From Hemileia vastatrix (lineage: Eukaryota; Basidiomycota; Pucciniomycetes; Pucciniales; Zaghouaniaceae), in assembly GCA_030280995.1 (NCBI GenBank), contig JASXTE010000001.1, positions 13,301,001 to 13,365,000 on the forward strand: a stretch of 64,000 bases of DNA. Direction: 5' to 3'. The number at the start of each line of letters is the position of its first letter. The first letter of the stretch is position 1. A model generated the notes under the pieces. That model made no database searches, was not told the DNA's origin, and worked only from the letters and a program-made list of their open reading frames with translations. Positions 46,474 through 58,128 of this stretch are shown one piece after another. Made by a program: the position numbers and the translations under genes.

Positions 46474-47207
46474 TGTCAAGGGGTGCTTTTGGTCTAAAAG
46501 AATTTATGGAAGTTCAATGGCAATCAAAGGTGAGGAAAACTCAAGATTTCCAAAGTGGTATGTATTTTTTCTTTTATATTTTAATACTCAATGAAAAGGA
46601 AAAGATTTTTTTATTATTATTACTTTAAAAGCTTAGAAGTACAAAGATGTAAATACTAAGGTAGTTACAGTAGTGATAGATATGATTTGTGTATATATAA
46701 TAAATTTGTATAGTAAGAGTGGAATGAATGCAAACAGTCAGATTGAGAAGCCTTATATAGAAAAAAAGGAGAGAAACTATTGAACAACAATTCTATATAC
46801 ATGAGTATCAGAGAAATAACAATTCCACAGATAGAAACTTCCAATAATTCAAGTTTTTCTATAAAGAATGTACTCATATACAGTATTTATCTGTATATGT
46901 CCATTTTAATTTTAAATTATTTGATTTATTTTAAGTTTCTGTAAATTTCAAAGAAAAAAAATATTTGATTTAATATTTAATATTTTTATAGTTTAGTTTA
47001 CTTTTCAGCTGTTATGAGGATGCTGTCAAGGAATAAAAAAGATGAGGAAACATTAGAATTATATCTTTACTTAATTTTATTATAAATTAGTTAAAATTTT
47101 ATAAGAAATTTATAAAGTAAGTATAACAAATTAAATGAGAGGTAAAGGTGTATCTCTACTCTAGTAAATAATTAATTATATACTGTGTAAGTCTAGCAGC
47201 CTGGCTG
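46474..47207 (-). mobile_element. Solo LTR (TGTCA...TGACA family), right end clipped
   Basis: Starts TGTCAAGGGG. The right end reads GGCTG directly followed by TCAGT (47208-47212), matching TCAGT on the left (46469-46473). So the terminal ACA seems to have been lost and the 5-bp duplication is intact. The sequence is closest to the LTR of element A. The intact duplication shows it is a separate solo insertion. Confidence 0.8.
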
Positions 47208-47212
47208 TCAGT

Positions 47213-49724
47213 ATGTGTTCAAACTATGCATATAAAGCTGTAGACTGAGAATTTGATTAAGGATCATAGAGTTCAGTCATAATAAGAGGGAATATTTTCA
47301 TTTAAAAACCAATAACACATAGGAACAATTATTAATTTGTAAGACCCTTATAAAATAACACTTTATAAATATTATTCATCAACATATTTACATATACTTA
47401 TAGGGTATCATTGTAAAGGTCTCATCTTCAGGGACTTAATTATAACATTTTTTCACAAAAATAAAACCTTCTTAAAAAATATAAATTTTCAATCATTTAA
47501 ACAGCTTTACTGTTGTATTTTCTTCATCAAATCGAAAAGAAAACTAATTTTACATCTCAAAACCGTTATTTACAACTAGTCAACTAGTCTTTTTTTATCA
47601 AGTAGACTTATTAGCTTAGTTAATTGTGAGTCCATGTTTTACTTAAAGGGACAGGGTTTTCTTAGGTTTATCCAACTACCTTGGATTCTGCTTACAGCAA
47701 GGCAACTGTAAGAGTCTTTATACACTGGGGAAATAATTTCCTGATCACTAATTGCATATCCCTTAAAATTGATACCCCCTCACCACAGAAAAAATGGGGG
47801 GGTACTGCTAGCAATACCCCTTGCTTGAACTCCGTTGAACCACAAATCTATGCTTGAATTATGCACACATCATCACCATGTAGGAAATTGTTTGGCCTTA
47901 CATTTAGTCAGAGATTTGTCACAAATTGAGCTCAAGATGAACCTACATTGATCACCGTTTGATCTTGTAAAATCCTAATTTGATCATCAGTTGAACTCCC
48001 TATGATCTAAATTTGATCTAACATAAGCTTTTGCATATCCAATATGTCAACTATTCACTTTCAAAAAGATTCGTAATGAATTTCACATGGAATATTAGAA
48101 ATGAAACCAGTAATTCTGAGTAAATGGCTCATCAAAATGATTAATCTACAACAAAATACCATCAAAATTCAATCTGATTACTGAAAACTTTTGGTAAAAT
48201 GACTAATAGATATTTAAATTGGAAAATAATATTCCATTTCTCAATTTCAAATTCAAAATATAAATCCTCGTTTGAAATGTGAATTTTGTAGATTCCTTGC
48301 CTTCCTATATTATGAGTAATATTTGAGGTATTTTACACCTTTGTAAATATGGTGTTGTGCTGCTAGAAATTATCTCTGTTTCAATTCAACTTTATTGAAG
48401 CTTGATTCCAGAATGATACATATTTTATAACTATTTTGAGAAAAAGTCACTGGTAATGAATTTAGCCTTTTATCTGTCCTTTATTAAACCTCACTTAATC
48501 CTACTTAAATCCAAATTGACCCACAAAAACCTTATTTGGGATATTTTTTAGCCCAGGATGATTCAAGATTGGAGCAAAATATTATTTTAAATATCCAATA
48601 TGCCTATTGATTAAATTTCTTCAAGCTTACTTTAAATTCACATTAACATTAACTTTCACAGGAAATATTAAACACAAATCTTGAAAATATAGTATTTAAA
48701 ATCATAATAAATATAATATAATATGCTTACAACAAAATTTTCTTTCTGGATTAATTGAAACAAAAAATTGTTCATTTGTGAAAATAGAAAAAATACTATC
48801 CATCTTGAATTTAGAATTCATTTTTAAAAATTTAATGCCCCCTCACTTTCAAGTTTATCATGTATTTCGAAAATTATATTTTTAATAATTTTGTGAATAG
48901 TACACCTGAGATATAAACTTGGGGATATCAAAAACTAAAACATCAGCAAATTGAAATGTTTTTTATTGTTATGAATGGAAATAATGATTGAAAAACACCA
49001 TTAGAGCAAGTTTGATTTTGAATAATAGGCATACTTTCTCATGTAAATTTCAATAAAAATAATTTTTATTCTTACATAAGTTGCGGTGGATACATTTGAG
49101 CTCAAAAAGAATTAAAACTGACAAAATAAGACTTCTATAATTCATATTCAAAAATGAAATCACCCTTCATTATCTACCTGTAAACTATTTTAAATTGAAT
49201 AATTTCAAAGTCAGTATATACTGATGTTATTTTTTCTTCTAAAAAATTTATTATATAGATTAATAGTCATAAACAGTTGACATAGATGTTAAATTTATAT
49301 AAGCAATATTTAATGCATAAAATGATAAAACTATCTTTTATGTAAAAAGTGATGAAGGAAAAAAATATTATTAAATTTTTGATGCACTATCAATAAAATT
49401 GAAGATAGAGCATATCAAAAGTTTAAACTTAATTTCAATTTTGATATCATCATTTTATTTTATTTTACTTGAGTAGAAAACAGATTTTAAATCTCAATAT
49501 AATTTTAAATTCCATTAGTTTGTAGATTTCAACATTTGAAACTACAAAATAAATATTTATGAAAGAATTTTACAATATTTGCCCTTCTAAAAACTCATAA
49601 ATCCAACTTCAAATCTTCTAACCTTCACAAGTAACCACAATGCATTCTGAAAATACTCTATATTTAAATAATTAAAGGTAAATAAAATTATGTTTTTATT
49701 CTTTATTTCAATTTTTGATAAATA

Positions 49725-49755
<31 letters not shown>

Positions 49756-52700
49756 ATTTCTTAAAAAGTCTAAGAGGGAACTTAATAGTGGTTTTGGCAT
49801 TAGATATATAGATTCAACTTTCAAAAAATTTGTTTGGAATAAATTACAAAGACAAAAAGGATATATTTTGATGAAAGAATACTGATTTAGGTTCTCTTAA
49901 AATTTTATTAACCATTTTTATGGAATATTAATCCATGGTTTTCATTCTTTATGATATTATCATAGAATTTTTTTCCTTTTTTAATATAATGATTTTCTAT
50001 TGTGTGGTATGTAGGCTAAGATAAGTTTAAAAGATTTATTGAATATATATATACCAGAAACAGTATAATCTGTAGATTTATAACTATAACTTACTTTTCT
50101 GATGTTTTACATCATTGATAAGTAGCTCATGCATTACACAAGTAAATAATTATAGTCTCTGGAAATAATTCCTTGTGAATTTCAAATTTTTTGTTATTCT
50201 TAAAATCATTACTCAAATAAACTAAAAATTTCTTCAAATATTGATTGAAAGAAGGAGTTACAAAATCTTATTTTGTAGTTATAAAAGTTTGAGTTATTTT
50301 TCATATTATCAAGTATAATGAACTTTTGTAAATTTTAACTTGAAAACTAGTGATCATTGCAAAGTAATACTGGAAGAATCAGATTAAAAGGGTAAATAAA
50401 GTCATAGCACAACAGGAAATGATACAAAATTGTTGATTTTTATCTCACAAAATTCAACATATTTTTAACATATTTTACCACCTTTAGATAATGTTTAGTG
50501 GATTTTAACATTATTATAACAAGCAAACTTAACAATGTTTTGATTTTTTTAACAAAAATAAATATTGTTAGATCATTTTTTTAAAAAATATGACTTATTT
50601 TTATGCTTTATCTACAATAGTTAGTAGTTTTTTTTGCAGAAATTAATTTTTTTGATATTCTATTTTTGAATTTTTTAAGAGAGTTCATTGCATTAAAGTT
50701 TTGTAATAATTTTTCATTAAAGCATCATATTTTAAATCTAGAGATTTGGTTTTGAAATAATATATATTTTCATGTTAATTGACTCATTATTTTTGGATTG
50801 ATAAATTATGTTAAAATTGGGATTGCTTATTTCTAGTGAGTGTACATCATAGTTTGTTTTCAAATCAAAGATTAATAAATGGTGAAATTTGGTAAAATTC
50901 TAAATATCTTTTAAACCTTTTTGATTTAAATAATGTTTAATGTTATGTAATCATTCTATAAGTAGAACACAGTTAAAATCTGATAATGGTACATTGCTTT
51001 CAATTTCTAATACTAAAATTCTATTCTACTTGAAACAATTTAAACTAAAGCTTGGTATCTCATAAGAAACTCACAATTTTCAAAAATCATATTTCCAACT
51101 TTATAAACATGATACACATTAAAATATATTTTTAGAATAGTTTCCTAATTAGTTTCAAATACTAGAAAATAATGACCTCAATTTATTTTAATACTTAAAC
51201 CATTCTGATGAGTGAATTTCACAATCCTCCAAGTAACATATGGTTACCATTTATACACATATGCATGATTTCTCCTTTTGTTTAATTTTAGCTGAATCTA
51301 AAAAGTAAAATCACATGTTGAATATCATCTATAGATAAACTTCTTATATTAGAAGCTAATATTTCATATGAGAAATTTGTTATTGAGTTTGGGAAACATT
51401 AATAAGTGTTGGGTATTATAATTGAGCCATTTATTCAAGTAAATAAAAAAGGATGACCTTCTAAATATTTCATATATATATATATATAATAAAAATTAAT
51501 TATATAGTAGCATTTAACCATGTTTTTATACTAATGTCATATAAAAAAAGGGATTGAACTAAAACTTTCAGTAAAGAAAATAAAAATAAGATAAGTTAAT
51601 ATTCTTGTTTATATTCTCATATTTTTGAAATGGCTTACTTAAGGGAGAAAATTATTTGGTTTTAGAGTACAAGAATTTCTAGATAAAAATCTTCACAATA
51701 TAGTTTGACCCTCTCAAAAAGGAAATTCCTCAAATTTTACTATCACATTTTATATATATGTTAAGTAATAGAAAATGGAGTTGTGTCTTTGACAATGAAG
51801 CTTTAGAAAATGAAATAAATGATTTAAATTTATAATATAATTTTTGAAACAATAAATCATGTATTCAAAAAAAATTATATATCTTACAATCAAGATAACA
51901 GTATTAATTAAGCAACTCTAACAACTTTGGAAAGAAAACAAGAAAAAAAAAATTAGTAAAATGCATAAGTTATTTTTAGAATTTAAGGAAACTTTATAGC
52001 TCTACCTGTAAACTAGCCTTAAAGCAGGTTTGGATTTAACATGTGGAAATTCATACATAGTACCCTTCCATCATTAGAGCAGAATAAAATTTATGTAGTT
52101 TTATTTTTTTAATTTATAATAGTATTTTTATTTTTGGCTTTTTCATTAGTATAACTATATATTTTTTAACTTTTTTGTTTTTCATAACATAAGTTCAAAG
52201 CTGCACATCACTACTTCAAGATGAAACTCCATATAATGTAATAAATGAATGATATATTATAATGAATTTTACTAGAGACTTTTCAAAAATGGTGATTAAG
52301 AATACTTATTATAATTTTTTAAATTTTTATTATTATTCTATCTCTTGAAAGGAGATGGCCATATCTCAATTTAATTAGTTTTTCCTCAGAAAAATTTATT
52401 CTTGATCTAAATAAAATTGCATCACTATTAACTAGATGTTATTATACAATTTTAACAATTTTTTTATCTGAACATAGTTGAAAGTATGTATAAATTAAAG
52501 TGTTTCCACATAGTCTTACTATTATCCCACCATTATTTTCACATTTAGATTTCATTATAACTGTAAAATAAGTTTTTCAATAATTTTAATAATACCTTAA
52601 TATTTAATAATTTAGTTACATAGTAGATTTTTTATCCTTTTTTTATATGAGGCTTATTATATAAACACCACTTTTAGATTTTATCCATTTTTATGTCTGA

Positions 52701-53640
52701 TAATTTAAATTTTCATTTAACTACCCAAATTATATCAAAAAAAATTCAAAAGTATATTTTTTTAATATACTCTTTTTGATATACTTATCATTTCTTATAG
52801 GTTATTCTTCAACTATTTATTGTAATTAATTACCCACTCATTTATGGTCTGTTATTGTTGTTCATTACATACAGACAAAATAAGGATACTCTCATATAAT
52901 ATTGGAGTTTTAAATTAAAAAGTAAATACTAGTGGCTGGTATTAAATATGAAGTTGTTATAACTAAGTTGAACAATAATTAATGATTAAATGGCATTTTA
53001 TATTACAAATTTTATTGAATGTATATAAAAATAACACTCAAGAAATATATATAAGATATATATATAACCATTGTATATCTAAAATGAAGTACTTATCAAC
53101 ATGGTCTTTTTAAATGATTTTCAAATTTACTTAAAGAGACATTAATATTACCAATTCAAATTTTATATAAAATATAACAATATTATTATTTCATTTTTAA
53201 TTATTTTACAAAAAATTTGAGTTGCAAAGTAATTTAATTCAGTATTTAATGAATGTTTTTGAAAAATATTTTTAAAAATAGAAATAACCCCTCACAAAAA
53301 AAAATATAATTTTTTTTACTTACAATTTGCACCATATTTCTACCCTTAAAATATTGGTATTCTTCTAACAAAAATATTTTTTAAATAAATTTAAAATTTT
53401 TTTCATTATTCAATTACAAAATGTCAAATTTATAATTTATTTTACCTTACTAAAAAATTTAGTTGAAAATTTAATTTTGTATTTCCAAAAAATAAACTTA
53501 AATGTCAAAAATTAAAAAAACAAAATTATAAATATAGTTATGAGAAAGAGGTAGATTAAATTTATAATATTCATATAAAAAAAATTCATATATTTTATGG
53601 TGTTTGAATTTTAAATTTAATGTATTAAAAAATAATTATT
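47213..53640. other. 6.4-kb AT-rich gene-free region
   Basis: No supported reading frame, LTR or RNA gene. It contains an AT dinucleotide run (49727-49757), a shorter one (51472-51489) and a possible degenerate MITE (47770-48040). Composition is strongly AT-rich throughout, consistent with old decayed intergenic DNA. Confidence 0.6.
47770..48040. mobile_element. Possible relative of the 206-bp MITE, one end only
   Basis: The stretch CACCACAGAAAAAATGGGGG followed by GGTACTGCTAGCAATACCCC has the same plan as the 206-bp MITE end (CACTACACAATATGGGGG, then an inverted repeat centred on GCTAGC). No matching opposite end was found. Confidence 0.3.
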
Positions 53641-53646
53641 AAATAA

Positions 53647-54376
53647 CCAAGCCAAATGAAATTGGCTTGGATTTTTGGTATCACTAGCACTTATTTTTTT
53701 TCTTATACTCACATTTTAATTTTAATTTTAATTTTTTTTTCTAGATTTCTCATTTTTTTTATGATTTTTAATGTTTTTAAGACCGAAGTTGCTTTCAAAC
53801 AACTTCGGTCTAACGTTTCTCTCACTTTCCCACCAGATTGCACCTGGTAGGGAAAGTCGCTTCCATTTTAGAGACCAAAGTCCCTTGCAGGGACTTTGGT
53901 TTCTCTGTGTGCATTGCACAGCCAGAAAAAAACTGGCTGTGCAATGCACTGCATGCAGCACATGCAACACGCATTGCTGCTGCAAGTAATGCGCATTGCA
54001 TGCAGCAGAAATGCGCGTTGCATGCAGCAGCAATGCAGGCTGCATGTGCTGCATGCAGCGCTCATTGCATGTGCTGCGCATATCTCATGCAGCTGACTTG
54101 ATATCAGCTGCATGAGATATGGTAGCGATTGTGCAACGTGCGTTGCACACTGCTTTGGCCACCTCCCAGCCTAGTAAATTAGCTGGGAGGGTGGCAAACA
54201 TTACAGCAAGCAATCGAAGTCGCTTTTAGCAACTTCGATTGCTTGAAAGAGACACTTCCAGCCAGTGGAAACCTGGCTGGAAGTACTAAATTGCAATGTA
54301 AGGGACCCAAGCCAATTTCAAAGGCTTGGGTCATAAATTAAGGTTTCTAAAAAGCAGCCAGTATAAATCTGGCTGC
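53647..54376. repeat. Array of 13 consecutive short hairpins in a GC-rich island
   Basis: Successive inverted repeats: 53647-53670, 53781-53810 (11-bp arms), 53824-53857, 53871-53905, 53909-53949 (17-bp perfect arms), 53950-54057 (17-bp outer arms with a 14-bp inner pair), 54079-54121 (18-bp perfect arms), 54131-54148, 54158-54195, 54207-54245, 54254-54284, 54304-54332 and 54354-54376. Most loops are AT-rich and 5-11 bases. Many short frames open here on both strands, but these follow from the GCA-rich repeats and look non-coding. Some hairpins are cognate, for example the first and the twelfth (both CCAAGCC...GGCTTGG). Function unknown. Confidence 0.88.
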
Positions 54377-56122
54377 AATAAAAAGTAAATTTTTTAAATA
54401 AAATACATAAAAAAATAAAAATGTGTTCAAATAAAATATACAACACTCTTCAGCCAGTAAGAAACAGCCTTCCATTGTTACACATTGAAACAAAATCAAA
54501 TGTTTCTTTCATCAACATTGGTCATGTTTTAATATTTTGAACCAAGTAATATCAGGAAAAAGGTCATGGCAAAAAAATTGCATAATTAAAAGTCTCCCAA
54601 TTTAATATGGTGTGGAGGTTCATATTTTAGAAATAGGTGGTGCACATTATAGTTCCCTTTAAAAAAATTCAAAAATGAATTAATTTTGGCGCAATGTAAA
54701 TTTAAATGTGATGAGTGTATGTTTTTTAGCTACGTGAAACATGGTAGCTAGAATTATGTGGCGTCAATTTTTTTTAGATGTGAAATTCAGTGTTCCACAA
54801 ATGTGCATCTGTACAACATGCAGCCAAGTAAATTCTAGCTGGAATTAGTATATGCATAGGAAAAAATGATCATTCTGTGTACAGTGCCTTGGCAACATCA
54901 TTCTTGGAATTTAGATGAAGTTTATCATATGACTTGGAGAGCTGCATTTTTTTGAAAATGTGATCAGTGAAAATTCATGATATATACATCTGTTTGCCAC
55001 CCAATTTATTTTTCCTTTCTCTTTCTCACTTACCTTTTTCAAAAATTATCAATCATATTTTTGCTTTATCATTTTGAATTATTGGTACTATTTTCTTGAC
55101 CTTATCTGATTACCGGTAAGAAAATTTTTCTTGCTATTGCATTTCATATCATTTTGGTTTGTTACACTTTTTTACACTTTTGACGAGTTAATCTAATGAT
55201 TCTAATTCTGAATTTATTTTTATGGTATCTTTTACTGTACCCTTTTGATTCATTATAAAATAATTCTTTTTCAGTTAACTTAAAGTTTTTTTATTTGTTT
55301 GTCAATTTACTTTTCTTTATTCCTTATCAAAAATGTTCAATTTATTTATCTAACCATTTATTTTTTAAAACAGTGATTATAAAATAAACTTTATAATTAA
55401 TTTTGATCAATCAGCTACAAATGGAAGAAGATTTTATAGACATTTAAGTTCATGTTTTGCTTATCATTTTTCTATATTTCTTTAATACTTTCTCAACCAT
55501 TATATTATTAATATGAAAAGTAAAACATCATCTCGTACTTGCTGAAAGCATACAGGATAATGTTTTGCTTTTCATAATAATAATTAGATTGTTTGTACTT
55601 TACCTTTAATTTATTGATTTTTAAGTTGTTTCAAAGTCTCATACTTGCTGAAAGCATACAGGACAATGCTACAATTTAAAAATTAATAATTTATTGAAGT
55701 ATAACTTTCTAAGTCAATATATTGATCAGAGCAAGATTTTTCATTTTATATATGTGGATATCATAATTCCGTAAATTTTTTAATATTACTAGTGTATTGG
55801 AGTTATACTTTCATTATATTATTAATATTAAGTGTAGAGCCAAATCTCGTACTTGCTGAATGCATACAGGATAAAGCTATACTCTTTATATGTATAATTT
55901 AATAAAGTATACCTTTGAAACGCTTTCTTAATATTTGAAATAAAGAAAAAGTATATAAATTTACTAATATGTAGATATGCTAACTTTTGTATTTCTAATA
56001 TTGAAGATATGATAAAGTTAAAGGTATCATTGACTGATAATTGAAATTATGTTACTATTTTCTAATTTTTGATTTTTTTCTATTTTAAATCAAAATTGAA
56101 TTCTCTTAGGATTGAACCATCA
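54377..56122. other. Gene-free region upstream of the oxygenase gene
   Basis: Contains decayed hairpins related to the array (54727-54750 with TAGCTAC arms; 54825-54850 resembling the ninth hairpin), then plain AT-rich DNA, and three copies of a 34-base repeat (55531-55882). No reading frame is supported. Confidence 0.6.
55531..55882 (+). repeat. Three dispersed 34-base repeats
   Basis: Copies at 55531, 55637 and 55845 share TCTCGTACTTGCTGAAAGCA followed by TACAGGATAATGCT with one to four changes. Spacings are 106 and 208, close to a 1:2 ratio. The first and third copies also share upstream TATATTATTAATAT. It may be a decayed tandem repeat or a regulatory motif of the gene that starts at 56123. 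Confidence 0.7.
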
Positions 56123-57331
56123 ATGAGTAACAATTTGAAAAAAAAAACGGCCAGGGAAGAACTCTAACAATAGGTGGGGTAAAGACATTGCTACTGGAAT
56201 GAAACTTGTAAACACTCTTGGAATGGATACAAATGGGAAGAAGCCACATTTCTATGCACGATCTTATGCAAATAATATGACAGATTGCAATAATTATTAC
56301 AATTTTTTTCCTGGATGTAGTATTTATAAACCAAAAGGTGTCTTAATACCTAATGTTCTTGTGCAGACTTTTGAAATTCATGAGCTCAAAGAACTAGATA
56401 TGTTAGAAGCTACGGTGCAATGCATTAAGGATCTTTCTTACTGCGAACATGAAATTAAAAATAATGGTTATCATCGAAGAGCTGGTGGTTTTGGAAAAAT
56501 GTTTGGTGGTGGCTTTATTTTAGATAGAAAGAAATCTTTATATATTCGTAAGTATCACTTTTTTTAATTTAAATACTGAATTTTTGAATGCTTTTCCTTG
56601 CAGATGAATACACTGATGATATTGTAAAAACGGATGAATATAAAAAACGAATGAAGAGGATTGCAATGTACTTTGAATATTTTTTTAAAAAAATATCATA
56701 TGTAAAGTACAATGAGGCAACTAATCTTTGCGCAAAACTTGGTATTCCTGGATTTTCAAAAGTTTCTAGTGAAGAAGAGGGTGTACCATTTGCTAGTAAT
56801 TTAACTTGGACATCTGGAGGGAATGGTAATGGGTTCTCTAATGAGGTTAATCTTGATAAGGATGCAAGTGAGTATACTTTAGGAATATTTTTTCCTAAAG
56901 ATACAGAAAAAAACACCATTCATATGAAGTATGATAAGACCCAACCACGACAAATAGGTGGAGAACTTATGTTTCCCAAAATTCGAAGTAAAATCAACTT
57001 TGAAGCAACTAATGGAATAACAGTGACATTATGGCCTGCCAATCAACTAAGGCATTTTACCTCAAGATGTCATGAAATTCCTGGCTTCACTAGGATAGGT
57101 TCTTCTATTCAAATCAGCACTAGACTTTTTCATGCTATAGAAAAGCTTAATGTTTTTGATATTGATATTTCAGAATACTTAGAAATTAAAAAAGAAAAAT
57201 TTAGGTTAGAATATTTGATTAGTGCTTTAAGAGATTTTTTGAAAAGAGATGACTTAATAGAGGAAGAAATAGAATCAGCAAAGTATTATTTATCTAATGT
57301 TAAGACAAATCTAAAAAAACTAGATATATAA
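56123..57331 (+). CDS. Tet-like 2OG-Fe(II) oxygenase (rust-type), probably frameshifted
   Basis: Exon 1 is 56123-56547, the intron 56548-56603 (56 bp, GTAAGT...TTGCAG, with TACTGA branch site) and exon 2 is 56604-57331. Excluding one extra A in the run of ten at 56138-56147 gives 384 codons; otherwise the frame opens at 56199. C-terminal features match the fungal Tet/JBP-like oxygenases that are abundant in rusts: GFSNEVNLDKDASEYTLGIFF, GGELMFPKI, VTLWPANQLRHFTSR and GFTRIGSSIQIS. The usual HxD iron motif reads NLD here, so the first His is missing; Asp, the distal His (LRHFT) and the Arg region remain. In the family, members are related to enzymes oxidising methylated bases. Activity of this copy is doubtful. 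Confidence 0.78.
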
Positions 57332-58128
57332 ATATTAAAAATTTATATTATATATACACAACTTAATGCAAATTTAAACATGATAAATACTGGGAGTAGC
57401 TGTAACATTTTCAGTTTTGATAATTATAGTATTATCTATTTTTTTATTTGTGAAATAAAATATTTTTTTTTCATAATATTATAAGAAAATTTGATTTACT
57501 TTTGAGGAAATATATAAGTTGTGAAATCTTTAAATGTCATTTTTATTAAATTGGTAGCAAAGGTTCTAAAATAAAAAAACTATAATAAAGAATTTGAAAT
57601 ATATTAGCCATAAAAATGTGCTTTTAATGCTACCAAATTAACTGTATAGTATTTTAGGTAAAACAGGCTTATTAATAAAAAAGTTAATAATAAAGAGTTG
57701 AAGAAAGAATTTTGAATCAATAATAGATTAAATTGTATTTTTTTAAGAATGTACTCATTTAATTATTTAAATTGTTCTACTTCTGATTAAAAATGTTAAA
57801 ATCAACGAAAATATTTGTAATAATTAATAGATTATATAATATTAAAGGTAAAGTAACAAAACTAGAGCAGTTATCATATTTTTATATAAACAATAAAATA
57901 TTTAAGAATTTAATACAAGTATTTGAAATCATATAAGTAGATTTTAAAATCTTTGTTATTGCTGGACTTACAATAATTTTTTTTAATAATTAATTTAGAA
58001 AATCATGTCAAAGGTTACTTAATAAATTTTAAAGATGGTCACATTTTTGACCTATTTGAAGGAAAATAACTTGAATTATACAAGATATATCAAATAGACA
58101 GAACTTTATCTATTTACATGTTGGAATA
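57332..58128. other. AT-rich intergenic stretch
   Basis: About 0.8 kb between the converging oxygenase gene and the minus-strand multi-exon gene. No reading frame or repeat is seen. It must contain both 3' ends. Confidence 0.6.

Noticed and set aside
10405..47210. LTRs at 10405 and 46474 as the two ends of one 37-kb nested element
   Set aside because: They are similar, but the LTR at 46474 has its own TCAGT duplication on both sides, which marks a separate solo LTR.
53728..54113. Overlapping open frames in the GCA-rich stretch
   Set aside because: They occur in several frames on both strands, are rich in Cys, Ala, His and Met from GCATGC repeats, and follow from the hairpin repeats; no family likeness.
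53909..54121. tRNA or structured RNA gene in the hairpin island
   Set aside because: No cloverleaf, no internal A and B box promoter pattern, and stems simply follow one another.
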